From Variovorax paradoxus (lineage in GTDB: Bacteria > Pseudomonadota > Gammaproteobacteria > Burkholderiales > Burkholderiaceae_C), in the NCBI RefSeq assembly GCF_902712855.1, contig NZ_LR743508.1:930001-994000 (forward strand): DNA of 64,000 nt. Direction: 5' to 3'. The position numbers and the translations under genes are program-made. Positions 15,897-24,077 of this stretch are shown piece by piece (the stretch's first letter is position 1; each line of letters begins with the position of its first letter). A model generated the notes under the pieces. It worked only from the letters and a program-made list of their open reading frames with translations. It made no database searches and had not been told where the DNA came from.

Positions 15897-16913
15897 ATGG
15901 CACAAGCTCCCGCCGCGCGCGGCTCCACGCGCAGACAGGCCCTTTCGACGATCACGGCGCTGGCGGCCCTGCCGGCGCTGTCGGCAGTCCCCCTGGCGTC
16001 CTTCGCCGCAGACGCCTGGCCGGCGAAGCCGGTGCGCATCATCGTGCCCTTCGCGCCGGGCGGCGGTGCCGACGGCTCGGCCCGCGTGCTTGCCGAGGTG
16101 CTGGCCCCGCAACTGGGCCAGCCGGTGATCGTCGAGAACAAGCCCGGTGCCGGCAGTGCCATCGGCGTGGCTGCGGCGCTGCAGGCCCGCGATGGCCACA
16201 CGCTGCTCATGGGCAGCAACAGCATGGTGATCAACCCTGCGCTGAACCCCAGGCTCACCTACGACGTGGCGCGCGACTTCGACGCCATCGGCATGGTCTC
16301 GCAGCAGCCGCTGGTGCTGGTGGTGCCGGCCGATTCGAAGGCGAAGACCGTCGCCGACCTTGTCGCGCAGGCCAAGGCGCAGCCCGGCAAGCTCAGCGCC
16401 GGCAACAGCGGCACCGGCACGCTGGCGCACCTGACCGCCGAGCTGTTCGCGCAGGAGACCGGCACCTCGCTGGTGAGCGTGCCCTACAAGGGCGAGAGCG
16501 CGCTGATGCCCGACCTGATCTCGGGTCTGGTGTCGATGGGGTTCCTGAACCTGCCGAGCGTGATCGTGCACATCCGCTCGGGCCGCCTGCGCGCGCTGGC
16601 GGTGTCGTCGGCACAGCCGGTGGCCGAGCTGGCGAACGTGCCGACCTTCCGCAGCCTGAAATTGCAGAGCCTCGAGGTCGAGGGCTGGGCCACGCTGGTG
16701 GCGCCCAAGGGTTCCATTCCGCCGGAGGGCCTCGCGAACCTCGAGAAGCTGCTGGCCGCGGCGCTGCAGTCGGACACCGTGAAGAAGCGCTTCGACGCGC
16801 TGAGCCTGGAGACCTTCACGCGCGGGCGCGAGGCCACGGCGCAGTATCTGAAGGCCGAAGGCAGCCGCTGGGGCCAGGTGGTGAAGAGCCGCGGCATCCA
16901 GCTCGAGAACTGA
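15897..16913 (+). CDS. Bug-family tripartite tricarboxylate transporter substrate-binding protein
   Basis: Periplasmic solute-binding protein of 338 residues of the Bug/TctC family, which is greatly expanded in Burkholderiales. The leader has an arginine pair (STRRQALSTITALAALPALS) and ends near ASFAADA, so export is by Tat or Sec. The mature part begins WPAKPVRIIVPFAPGGGADG, continues VIVENKPGAGSAIG and VPYKGESALMPDLISG, all hallmark Bug segments. No TctAB membrane genes are adjacent, as is common for these orphan receptors. It is followed 7 bp later by an FAD-dependent oxidoreductase and controlled in all likelihood by the divergent LysR protein; the ligand is probably a carboxylate consumed by that enzyme. 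Confidence 0.9.
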   Translation: MAQAPAARGSTRRQALSTITALAALPALSAVPLASFAADAWPAKPVRIIVPFAPGGGADGSARVLAEVLAPQLGQPVIVENKPGAGSAIGVAAALQARDGHTLLMGSNSMVINPALNPRLTYDVARDFDAIGMVSQQPLVLVVPADSKAKTVADLVAQAKAQPGKLSAGNSGTGTLAHLTAELFAQETGTSLVSVPYKGESALMPDLISGLVSMGFLNLPSVIVHIRSGRLRALAVSSAQPVAELANVPTFRSLKLQSLEVEGWATLVAPKGSIPPEGLANLEKLLAAALQSDTVKKRFDALSLETFTRGREATAQYLKAEGSRWGQVVKSRGIQLEN

Positions 16914-16920
16914 CAAGGGC

Positions 16921-18252
16921 ATGGCGATGAATGCAGGCATGAACCCGCACGGCGACAGCAGCCTCGTGCTCGAGGCCGACGTGGCGGTGTGCGGCGGCGG
17001 CGTCGCGGGCACCATGGCCGCCGTGGCCGCGGCGCGGCAGGGCGCGTCGGTGGTGCTGGTCGAGCGCTACGGCTTCCTGGGCGGCAACGCCACGGCCGGG
17101 GCGGTGGCGCAGTTCAACAGCTGGCAGACCGGCAACGGCCGCAAGGTGGTGGCGGGGCTGGCCGAGGAAGTGGTCTCGCGGCTTCGGCTGTACGGCGGGG
17201 CGCGCGCGCACGAGAGCTTCGTGATGTCCACCGGCCACCGCATGGACCGCGTCGAGTACGCGCCCGAGGTGCTCAAGCTGGTGCTCGACGACATGGTGGC
17301 CGAAGCCGGCGTGCGGCCCCTGCTGCATGCCAGTCTGCTCGGCGTCGATTGCAACGGGCGGCAGGTGGCCGGGCTGCGCGTACTGACCAAGGGCGGCGTG
17401 CTGGCCGTGCGCGCGGGCGTGCTGGTCGATGCCTCGGGCGACATGGACGCGCTGAAGCAGGCCGGCGCGCGCTTCCTCGAACTGGGTGACGGCGAGGCGC
17501 TGCAGCCGGCGACCATGATGTTCCGCTTCGGGCCGATCGACTTCGGGCGTTTCGGCGCGCTGTCGAAGGCCGAGCTTGCCGAGCTGGCCGCCAGGGGCTA
17601 CGCGCAGGGCGGCCTCGCGCGGGCGGCCCTGCATTCGAGCCGCGACCCGTATTCGGACGACGGCTGGTTCAACATCAGCCGCCTGGGCATCGATGCCACC
17701 GATCCGCTGGCGCTCGGCGCGGCCGAGATCGAGGGGCGGCGCCAGGCCTGGAAGGCGGCAACCTTCCTGGCCGCCGCGGTGCCCGGCTGCGAGAACGGCC
17801 GGCTGCGCGCCTTCGCCACGCAGGTGGGCGTGCGCGAGACGCGGCGCGTGGAAGGCGACCACGTGCTGACCGCCGGCGAACTGCTGGCGCCGGTGCAGTT
17901 TCCCGACGCCATCGCGGCGGGCGCGTACCCGATCGATATCCACCCTGCGCAGGGCGGCGCGCTGCACTACGTGCCGATGGACGACGACCACGCCTACCAG
18001 ATTCCGTACCGCAGCCTGCTCCCGACCACGCTCGACAACGCGCTGGTGGTGGGGCGGGGCATCTCGGCCAGCCACGAGGCGCTGGCGGCGATCCGGGTCA
18101 TGACCATCTCGATGGCCGTGGGGCATGCCGCAGGCATCGCCGCGGCCATCGCCGCGAAGGCGGCCGGTGCCGGCATGGGCGCGCAGGTGCGCGCGGTCGA
18201 GCCGCCGGTTCTGCGCGAGGCGCTGGTGCGCGGAGGCGCCGTGCTGGCCTGA
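16921..18252 (+). CDS. FAD-dependent oxidoreductase
   Basis: A 443-residue flavoprotein of the FAD_oxidored type. The dinucleotide-binding fold is clear near the N-terminus (DVAVCGGGVAGTMAAVAAAR), followed by VVLVERYGFLGGNATAGAVA, a signature seen in this family. Later segments include VDASGDMDALKQAGA and a C-terminal GRGISASHEALAAIRVM with MAVGHAAGIAAA, the second FAD contact. Such proteins act on unidentified organic acids, and many sit beside Bug receptors as here. Start is ATG 16921, with ATG 16927 an alternative. It forms an operon with the upstream binding protein; the substrate is unknown. Confidence 0.87.
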   Translation: MAMNAGMNPHGDSSLVLEADVAVCGGGVAGTMAAVAAARQGASVVLVERYGFLGGNATAGAVAQFNSWQTGNGRKVVAGLAEEVVSRLRLYGGARAHESFVMSTGHRMDRVEYAPEVLKLVLDDMVAEAGVRPLLHASLLGVDCNGRQVAGLRVLTKGGVLAVRAGVLVDASGDMDALKQAGARFLELGDGEALQPATMMFRFGPIDFGRFGALSKAELAELAARGYAQGGLARAALHSSRDPYSDDGWFNISRLGIDATDPLALGAAEIEGRRQAWKAATFLAAAVPGCENGRLRAFATQVGVRETRRVEGDHVLTAGELLAPVQFPDAIAAGAYPIDIHPAQGGALHYVPMDDDHAYQIPYRSLLPTTLDNALVVGRGISASHEALAAIRVMTISMAVGHAAGIAAAIAAKAAGAGMGAQVRAVEPPVLREALVRGGAVLA

Positions 18253-18265
18253 GCCCCCAGCGGCC

Positions 18266-18289
18266 AGGCGCTTAGGCGCTCAGGCGCTC
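18266..18289. repeat. three tandem octamers, AGGCGCTY
   Basis: AGGCGCTT, AGGCGCTC and AGGCGCTC follow one another between the flavoprotein stop and the 3' end of the leftward gene. A similar triple octamer ends the MFS gene near 41.8 kb. Probably a small slippage-prone tract. Confidence 0.6.
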
Positions 18290-18689
18290 AGAGCCAGTTG
18301 CCGCTCTGCGGCATCTGCACCTTCTCGGCCGGGTCGTCGCTCGTCACGAACGAGCCGATGACGATGCTCAGCAGCGAGATGAAGATGCTCGCGAACAGGG
18401 CCGTCCAGAAGCCGGACACCCGGAACCCCTTCACCAGCGCGGCCACCAGCAGGATCATCAGCGCGTTGATGACCAGCAGGAACAGCCCGAAGGTCACCAG
18501 CGTCAGCGGCAGCGTGAGCACGATCAGCAGCGGCTTGACGACCGCATTGGCCAGGCCGAGCAGCAGCGCCGACACCACCAGGGCGCCGGTGGTGTCGAAC
18601 TTGAGCCCGCGGAAGATGTGGCTTGCCACCCAGAGCGAGAAGGCGGTGATTGCCCAGTGAATGAGGAAGGGAGTGAGGTTGTGCAGCAT
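18288..18689 (-). CDS. phage-holin-family (YvlD-like) small membrane protein
   Basis: A 133-residue four-helix membrane protein of the PF04020 (4TM holin/YvlD) type: FLIHWAITAFSLWVASHIFR, LVVSALLLGLANAVVKPLLI, TLVTFGLFLLVINALMILLV, and WTALFASIFISLLSIVIG. The K-P-L-L-x3-T-L-P-x-T-L-V-T-x-G core is the family mark. Despite the family name these chromosomal proteins are widespread and not phage-linked; a role in envelope stress is suggested in some species. The ATG at 18689 gives the normal length; longer frames upstream are unsupported. Its stop lies in the tandem octamer repeat. Confidence 0.82.
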   Translation of the reverse strand: MLHNLTPFLIHWAITAFSLWVASHIFRGLKFDTTGALVVSALLLGLANAVVKPLLIVLTLPLTLVTFGLFLLVINALMILLVAALVKGFRVSGFWTALFASIFISLLSIVIGSFVTSDDPAEKVQMPQSGNWL

Positions 18690-18784
18690 GTGGCGGGCAG
18701 GATGGCGGTTGGGCGACGGCAGGCGCGGGGCCGTCTGGCGGTGCGCGTCGCGTGAGCAGGCGACATGGTAGTGCGGCTGAGGGG

Positions 18785-18814
18785 GCAGGCTGCCTTGCCG
18801 GCGCGGCAGCCTGC
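18785..18814. repeat. perfect 10-bp inverted repeat
   Basis: GCAGGCTGCC and GGCAGCCTGC are separated by 10 bp. No T-run follows on either strand, so it is not a typical terminator; it may be a regulatory structure or binding site in the divergent promoter region. Confidence 0.5.
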
Positions 18815-18849
18815 GCACGGCCGGGGTAACCATCGGCGATGCGGGCGTT

Positions 18850-18861
18850 GTACCGAGCGGT
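18850..18861. promoter_or_regulatory. third copy of the GTACCGAGCGGT motif
   Basis: Twelve bases identical to the start of the palindrome at 6976-6989. Only three copies of ACCGAGCGGT were noticed in the window, all in promoter regions. It lies 274 bp before the histidine-kinase start. Function is inferred. Confidence 0.35.
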
Positions 18862-19123
18862 GACTGCAGGTTCACGGGCGAACTCATCTCCAGCACCGCA
18901 GATCCGAAGCCCGGTGCCTTCATCGGCCGCGAACGGAAGGCAAACGCGCGACGACGTTCGGGCGGGCGTGGCTCGGCAGCGACCGGCTCGACAGGCGGCG
19001 GGCCGCTTCCAAACGTTACTCGGTGAAACAATGAAGGACAGCCCGTTAAGATCGCCGGTTTCGCGCCCGGCCTCGAGAGGAGGGCTTTTCTTTGTCGCCG
19101 GATCAACAAGGACCGTGCGCCCT

Positions 19124-20539
19124 ATGGCCAATGCGTCGATCGCCAGCATGACACCCGCCCCGGCTTCGGCCGACGAGGCCGAATCGTGGGTGCGCGGCGA
19201 GCTCATCCGCAGCCTGATGCGTTCCGCGAAGGGTTCCTACTTCGTGTCCGGGGCGCTGATGCCCGCGATGGTCGGGCTGAACTGGGGCTACGTGCCCAAG
19301 TGGGAGCTGCTGACCTGGCTCGTGGCCGGCATCATCGCCACGGCCTGCCGCGCCTGGGGGGCGCGCGTCTACGCGGTGCGCTATGCCGGCCGCAGCGCGG
19401 CGGCGCAACAGCAGTTCACCGAGCGCTACGGCTTCATCTGGAGCACCAGCGCGGTGGTCTGGGGCTTCTCGGTGCTGTTGTTCTTCGAGCGCTCGCCGCA
19501 GGTCAACCAGTTCATGAGCTGGCTCATCGTGGCTGGCGTGGGCACCTTTCCGCTCAACGGCCTGGCGCTGCATCCGCCGCTGCTCAAGCGCTACGTCAAC
19601 ACGCTGTTCGTCACCATGCTCGGCGCGGTGGTGCTGCGGCTCGTGAGCCTGACCCTGCAGCATCCGCAGTTCCAGTACGGCTACCTGATGCCGGTGCTGC
19701 CGGTCCTGCACTGGTTTCTGCTGCTGCGCGCCGGCCGCCACATCCACGAGACGGCGCGCAACAGCCTGGAGCTGCTGTTCCACAACCACATCCTGATCAA
19801 GTCGCTCACGCAGCAGCGGCAGGCGGCGGTGTCGGCCGTGGCCATGAAGAACCGCTTCCTGGCGAGCGCCGCGCACGACATGCGCCAGCCGGTGCTGGCG
19901 CTGTCGCTGTACGCCGACTGGCTGCGCAACGAGCCCGAGCTGGTGCTCGAGCTGGCGCCGAAGATCGTGCGCGCCACGCACGCGGTCAACGCGCTGTTCG
20001 ACTCCATGTTCGACCTGGCGCGCATCGACTCCGGCCAGGTGAGGTTGCATGTGGAGCGCGTCGACGTGCCCGAGCTGCTGCACGACCTCGAGTTGCAGTA
20101 CCGCCCGGTGGCCGAGAGCCGCGGCCTGGACTTCCGTGTGCACGTCTGCGAGGGCTCGTTCCTCACCGATCCGATCCGCGTTCGCCGCATGATCGGCAAC
20201 CTGCTGGCCAATGCCATCAAGTACACGACCGAAGGCGGCGTGCTGCTGGCCGCGCGCAAGACGCGCGACGGCCTGCGCGTGGAGGTGTGGGACACCGGCA
20301 TCGGCATTGCGCCCGAGCATTTGCGCGACGTGTTCCTGGAGTTCTACAAGGTGGCCGACCACGCCGGCACCTCCGACGGCTTCGGCCTCGGCCTGGCCAT
20401 CGTCGCGCGGCTGTCGCACGTGCTGGGACACCCGGTCAGCGTGCGTTCGCGGCTGGGCAGCGGCAGCGTGTTCCGCGTGGCGCTGCACGATGCCGACGAA
20501 GCTGTGGCGCAGGCGCGGGTGACGGCCTCCGGCGGCTGA
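19124..20539 (+). CDS. membrane-bound sensor histidine kinase
   Basis: A 471-residue kinase. The N-terminal half has about six hydrophobic segments (for example LMPAMVGLNWGYV, WLVAGIIATACRAWG, FMSWLIVAGVGTFPLNGLAL), so it senses in or at the membrane. The HisKA phospho-acceptor is in FLASAAHDMRQP (His251), a hybrid-type H-box. The ATPase domain follows with NLLANAIKYT, VWDTGIGIAPEHL and SDGFGLGLAIVARL. No receiver domain is attached. The convergent NarL-type regulator just downstream is a possible partner but such proximity does not prove pairing. The ATG at 19124 is chosen because it starts a plausible soluble leader. Confidence 0.88.
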   Translation: MANASIASMTPAPASADEAESWVRGELIRSLMRSAKGSYFVSGALMPAMVGLNWGYVPKWELLTWLVAGIIATACRAWGARVYAVRYAGRSAAAQQQFTERYGFIWSTSAVVWGFSVLLFFERSPQVNQFMSWLIVAGVGTFPLNGLALHPPLLKRYVNTLFVTMLGAVVLRLVSLTLQHPQFQYGYLMPVLPVLHWFLLLRAGRHIHETARNSLELLFHNHILIKSLTQQRQAAVSAVAMKNRFLASAAHDMRQPVLALSLYADWLRNEPELVLELAPKIVRATHAVNALFDSMFDLARIDSGQVRLHVERVDVPELLHDLELQYRPVAESRGLDFRVHVCEGSFLTDPIRVRRMIGNLLANAIKYTTEGGVLLAARKTRDGLRVEVWDTGIGIAPEHLRDVFLEFYKVADHAGTSDGFGLGLAIVARLSHVLGHPVSVRSRLGSGSVFRVALHDADEAVAQARVTASGG

Positions 20540-20564
20540 AAGCGAACTCGGCTCCGCCCCATGA

Positions 20565-20590
20565 AAAAACCGCGCCTGGGCGCGGTTTTT
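20565..20590. terminator. bidirectional rho-independent terminator
   Basis: AAAAACCGCGC, a CTGG loop, and GCGCGGTTTTT form a perfect 11-bp stem whose arms supply a T-run on both strands. It lies between the convergent histidine-kinase and NarL-type regulator genes, so it can end transcripts from both sides. Confidence 0.88.
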
Positions 20591-20597
20591 CAATTCC

Positions 20598-20688
20598 AGA
20601 ACACCGAGGAACCGGCTCTTCCGGGCCTCGGGTGTTGCCCCCTGAAAGGGGGCAGGAGAAGCGACACGAAGTGCGCGAAGCCTGGGGG
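20598..20688 (-). repeat. 91-bp hairpin repeat, copy A
   Basis: First of four related 91-bp elements (others at 35764, 37467 and 47943). It has the conserved tail GCGACACGAAGTGCGCG, a CCCCC/GGGGG hairpin and an AACACC...GGTGTT stem around a CCGG core. It abuts the stop codon of the NarL-type regulator exactly and is in the leftward orientation. Confidence 0.8.
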
Positions 20689-21291
20689 TCAGCCCGACAG
20701 CAAGCCGTTCGTCCGCGCGTAGTGCAGCGCCTGCGTGCGGCTCTTCACGCCCAGGCGGCGGAACAGGCGCCACAGGTGAACCTTCACCGTGTGCTCGCTG
20801 ATTTCCAGGTCGGTCGCGATGTCGCGGTTGCTCATGCCCTTGTCGAGCATGGCGATGAGCTGCGTCTGGCGCTTCGACAGCTTGCCGCTGGCTGCGGCCG
20901 GGGCGTCGTCGGTTTCCTCTTCCGAACCTGCCATCAACAGGCCGCGCAGCGCGGCCGCCAGTTCGTTGGAGCTGGCCGACTTCTCGATGTAGGTGTCGGC
21001 GCCCGCCTCGATGCAGGCGTCTTCCATGTCCGCGGCCGGTGCTGCCGAATACACGGCGATCGGCACGTTCGGATAGACCTGCTTGACCGCGATCACGCCC
21101 GACACGCCATTGGTGTCCGGCAGCTTCAGGTCAAGGCAGAAGAGGGTGGGGGCGCCACGCTGCTGCACCGAGCCCGCGAGCTTGTCGAGGCGCTCGAGTT
21201 CGACGATGTTCTCGGCCGGGCGCAGGCGCCGCAGGACCATCACGATCGCGTCGCGCATCAGGGGGTGGTCGTCGATGACATAAATGCTCAT
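20689..21291 (-). CDS. NarL/FixJ-type response regulator
   Basis: A 200-residue two-domain regulator: receiver (residues 1-118; Asp7/Asp8 pair, phospho-acceptor Asp54 in CLDLKLPD, Lys in YIEKSASS) and a LuxR helix-turn-helix (about 138-195; LSKRQTQLIAMLDKGMSNRD then SEHTVKVHLWRLFRRLG). It is convergent to the histidine kinase at 19.1 kb with a shared terminator, and lies 78 bp upstream of trpS on the same strand. It lacks an adjacent same-strand kinase, so the partner is uncertain. Confidence 0.92.
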   Translation of the reverse strand: MSIYVIDDHPLMRDAIVMVLRRLRPAENIVELERLDKLAGSVQQRGAPTLFCLDLKLPDTNGVSGVIAVKQVYPNVPIAVYSAAPAADMEDACIEAGADTYIEKSASSNELAAALRGLLMAGSEEETDDAPAAASGKLSKRQTQLIAMLDKGMSNRDIATDLEISEHTVKVHLWRLFRRLGVKSRTQALHYARTNGLLSG

Positions 21292-21369
21292 GTTTTCTTC
21301 CTTTGTGATCGCACCGTCTTCTCTCTCTTTTCCGGCTCACCGGCTGACAAGCCGGCGGGCCTTGCCGGA

Positions 21370-22698
21370 TCAACTCCCTTGGTTCGTGGACGTTGCCTCC
21401 GCCAGTGCCTCCAGCGCCTCGGTGACGGCGCGTGTTCCTTCTGAATCGATGGGTTCGAGCTGGGCCGCCAGCGTGCCCAGGGCCGCGCCGCGCTCCGCCT
21501 GCAAGACCGCGATGGTACGGCCCGCTTCCTGCGGCGATGTGAATCCACGGCTCTGGAGCAGGGTTTCGCCGCGTGCATCCAGCAGCTTGAAATAGAACAG
21601 GCCGTCGGCCTTCTCCCGGTATTGCTTGAAGCTGGGCTTCGCGACCTTGGCCGCCTTGGCAACCTTGTCCTTGCCCGCCGCCAGGTTGCGCAGGCCGACG
21701 GCGTGGCGCAGGCTGGTCATGAACGGCTTCGACAGCGCACGGGCCTTGTCGGCGCCGAGCAGCAGGATGCGCTCGATCTCGGCCGGGTTGTTCATCAGCT
21801 CGTCGTAGCGCGCGCGCAGCGGCGCCACCTCGAGGTCGATGCGCTCGAACAGCAGCTGCTTGGCGTCGCCCCAGCCGATGCCGTCGGCGTAGGCCTTGCG
21901 CAGCATCTCGGTTTCTTCCGCATCGGCAAAGGCCTGGTAGATCTGGAACAGCGCCGAGCCTTCGGTGTCCTTGGGCTCGCCGGGAGCGCGCGAGTCGGTC
22001 ACGATGCTGGTGATCTGCTTGCGCAGGTAATCGCGCGGCGCGAACAGCGGGATCGTGTTGTTGTAGCTCTTGCTCATCTTGCGGCCGTCGAGGCCGGGCA
22101 GGGTCGCCACGGCATCGTCGATTTCCGCATCGGGCAGCGTGAAGTGCTCGCCGTACTGGTGGTTGAAGCGCTGCGCCATGTCGCGCGCCATCTCGATGTG
22201 CTGCACCTGGTCGCGGCCCACGGGCACCTTGTGCGCGTTGAACATCAGGATGTCGGCACCCATGAGCACCGGGTACATGAAGAGGCCGGCCGTCACGTCG
22301 GCGTCGGGGTCCTCGCCCTTGGCCACGTTCTTGTCGAGCTGCGCCTTGTAGGCATGCGCGCGGTTGAGCACGCCCTTGCCGGTCACGCAGGTGAGGAACC
22401 AGGTGAGCTCGGGAATCTCGGGAATGTCCGACTGGCGGTAGAAGGTGACGCGCTCCGGGTCGAGCCCGCAGGCCAGCCAGCTGGCAGCGATCTCGAGGGT
22501 CGAGCGCTGGATCTTCTGCGGCTCCTGCACCTTGATGAGTGCGTGGTAGTCGGCCAGGAAGAAGAAGCTCTGCACGCCGGGCGCGACGCTTTGCCGCACC
22601 GAGTGGCGGATCGAGCCGACGTAGTTGCCGAGATGCGGCGTGCCCGACGGGGTGATGCCGGTCAGGACGCGCAGGGGAGCTTGGGAGGACGAAGCCAT
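21370..22698 (-). CDS. trpS: tryptophanyl-tRNA synthetase with C-terminal YegP-like domain
   Basis: Class I aminoacyl-tRNA synthetase that charges tRNA-Trp in the cytoplasm. The HIGH-type motif appears as TPSGTPHLGN (about residues 16-25) and the KMSKS loop as GRKMSKSYNN (about 205-210). At 442 residues it is about 100 longer than the common bacterial enzyme: after the catalytic body a lysine-rich linker leads to SFKQYREKADGLFYFKLLDA and GFTSPQEAGRTIAVLQAE (about 350-400), which resembles the YegP/DUF1508 fold. The tail's function is unknown. Immediately upstream on the same strand is an M50-type protease gene, 15 bp away, so the two are probably cotranscribed. Confidence 0.95.
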   Translation of the reverse strand: MASSSQAPLRVLTGITPSGTPHLGNYVGSIRHSVRQSVAPGVQSFFFLADYHALIKVQEPQKIQRSTLEIAASWLACGLDPERVTFYRQSDIPEIPELTWFLTCVTGKGVLNRAHAYKAQLDKNVAKGEDPDADVTAGLFMYPVLMGADILMFNAHKVPVGRDQVQHIEMARDMAQRFNHQYGEHFTLPDAEIDDAVATLPGLDGRKMSKSYNNTIPLFAPRDYLRKQITSIVTDSRAPGEPKDTEGSALFQIYQAFADAEETEMLRKAYADGIGWGDAKQLLFERIDLEVAPLRARYDELMNNPAEIERILLLGADKARALSKPFMTSLRHAVGLRNLAAGKDKVAKAAKVAKPSFKQYREKADGLFYFKLLDARGETLLQSRGFTSPQEAGRTIAVLQAERGAALGTLAAQLEPIDSEGTRAVTEALEALAEATSTNQGS

Positions 22699-22713
22699 GG
22701 GACGAAACGGAAC

Positions 22714-23385
22714 TTAGAGCAGCAATGCCTTGAGCGGCGTGATGAGCAGGTTGATGACGTAGTAGCCGACGTCCATCAGCGGGCGCAGCCAGTAGTTGCT
22801 GACGATGCCTGCGATGACGAGGCCCATCACGATGAAGAAGCCGTAGGGCTCGATGCGCGCCAGGAACATCTGTGCCCGGCCGTTGGGCAGCAGGCCGGCC
22901 AGCACCCGGCCGCCGTCGAGCGGAGGCAGCGGGAACAGGTTGAAGGCCCACATCACGAGGTTGACCAGGATGCCGCCTTGGGCCATCTTGATGAAAAAGG
23001 TTTCATCAATGCCCGCCGCAACCAGTGCGATGAGCACCAGCGCCCACAGGATCGCCTGGATGAAGTTGGAGGCCGGCCCCGCCAGCGCGACCCAGACCAT
23101 GTCGCGCTTCGGATGACGCAGCCGTCCGAAGTTGACAGGTACCGGCTTGGCGTAGCCGAAAAGGAATGCGCCCGACGTTGCGAAGTACAGCATCAGCGGC
23201 ATCAGGATGGTCCCGATGGGGTCGATGTGCTTCATCGGGTTGAGGGTGACGCGCCCCATGACCTCGGCCGTGTTGTCGCCGAAATGGCGCGCCACATAGC
23301 CGTGTGCCGCCTCGTGCACCGTGATGGCGAAGATCACGGGCAGTGCGTAGATCAGTACGGTCTGTATCAGATTGGAAATATCCAC
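22714..23385 (-). CDS. site-2 protease (M50) family membrane protein
   Basis: A 223-residue integral membrane metalloprotease of the M50/S2P group. The zinc motif HEAAHG is at residues 24-29 in the first helix, and NLFPLPPLDGGRVLAGLLP supplies the second conserved element (the NPDG-type motif with Asp). NPMKHIDPIGTILMPLML between them is typical of the short bacterial branch often found beside trpS in betaproteobacteria. It lacks PDZ domains, so it is not RseP. It likely cleaves or processes membrane substrates, but none is known. Confidence 0.88.
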   Translation of the reverse strand: MDISNLIQTVLIYALPVIFAITVHEAAHGYVARHFGDNTAEVMGRVTLNPMKHIDPIGTILMPLMLYFATSGAFLFGYAKPVPVNFGRLRHPKRDMVWVALAGPASNFIQAILWALVLIALVAAGIDETFFIKMAQGGILVNLVMWAFNLFPLPPLDGGRVLAGLLPNGRAQMFLARIEPYGFFIVMGLVIAGIVSNYWLRPLMDVGYYVINLLITPLKALLL

Positions 23386-23426
23386 CGGGCGATTGTGTCA
23401 GACAGGGAGTTGAAGGCGGCCCGATT

Positions 23427-24062
23427 TCACAGTCCCAGCACGGCCAGCGCACCGCGACCCTGGCGCACCACGACCGGGTCGTCGCCGTCGCCCATGGGCG
23501 TCAGGTCGACCACCGTGGTGGGCTGCGACGGGCACGCGCCGGCGTCGATGACAGCGGCGATCTGCTTCTCGAAGCGTTCGCGGATGGTCTGCGCGTCGTT
23601 CAGCGCCTCGGTCTCGCCGGGCGGGATCAGCGTGGTGGCCAGCAGCGGCGTGCCATGCAGCGCGAGCAGCTCCAGCAGCACCTTGTGGTCGGGCACGCGC
23701 AGGCCGATGGTCTTGCGCTGCGGATGGCTCACGCGGCGCGGCACTTCCTTGGTGGCCTCGAGCAGAAAGGTGTACGGGCCGGGCGTTGCCGCCTTCAGCA
23801 GCCGGTATTGCTTGTTGTCGACGCGCGCGTAGTTGGCGAGTTCGCTCAGGTCGCGGCACAGCAGCGTGAGGTGGTGCTTGTCGTCGACCTGGCGGATGCG
23901 GCGCAGCTGGTCGACCGCGTCCTTGTCGTCGAGGTGGCAGGCCAGGGCGTAGCTGGAGTCGGTGGGCACGGCCACGATCTCGCCGCGCTCGAGCAGCGTG
24001 ACGGCCTGCTTGAGCAGGCGCTGCTGCGGGTTCTCGGGGTGGACTTCGAAGTACTGGGCCAT
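23427..24062 (-). CDS. Sua5/YciO/YrdC family protein (L-threonylcarbamoyladenylate synthase-like)
   Basis: A 211-residue single-domain member of the YrdC fold, which in TsaC/Sua5 makes threonylcarbamoyl-AMP for the t6A37 modification of tRNA. The N-terminal MAQYFEVHPENPQQRLLKQA and VAVPTDSSYALACHLDDK, plus DNKHHLTLLC-like KHHLTLLCRDLSELANYA and SRHPQRKTIGLRVP-like residues, fit the YciO branch. YciO proteins have weaker or unknown activity, so the gene symbol is left open. It lies 41 bp upstream of the M50 protease and 15 bp downstream of an EamA transporter, all leftward in one probable operon. Confidence 0.85.
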   Translation of the reverse strand: MAQYFEVHPENPQQRLLKQAVTLLERGEIVAVPTDSSYALACHLDDKDAVDQLRRIRQVDDKHHLTLLCRDLSELANYARVDNKQYRLLKAATPGPYTFLLEATKEVPRRVSHPQRKTIGLRVPDHKVLLELLALHGTPLLATTLIPPGETEALNDAQTIRERFEKQIAAVIDAGACPSQPTTVVDLTPMGDGDDPVVVRQGRGALAVLGL

Positions 24063-24077
24063 GAAGGTTTCTCCTGT

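Larger units (their letters stand above)
18690..19123. other. long intergenic region with a hairpin and an operator-like site
   Basis: This 434-bp gap separates the leftward holin-family gene and the rightward histidine kinase. It holds a perfect 10-bp inverted repeat (GCAGGCTGCC/GGCAGCCTGC, 18785-18814) and GTACCGAGCGGT (18850-18861), the latter shared with the TetR/efflux promoter. An open frame from 18839 has no family pattern in its first 95 codons and is regarded as noncoding leader. Confidence 0.5.

Noticed and set aside
18839..19123. Longer N-terminus for the histidine kinase
   Set aside because: The extra 95 codons have no domain or signal pattern, and overlap the operator-like site and promoter region.
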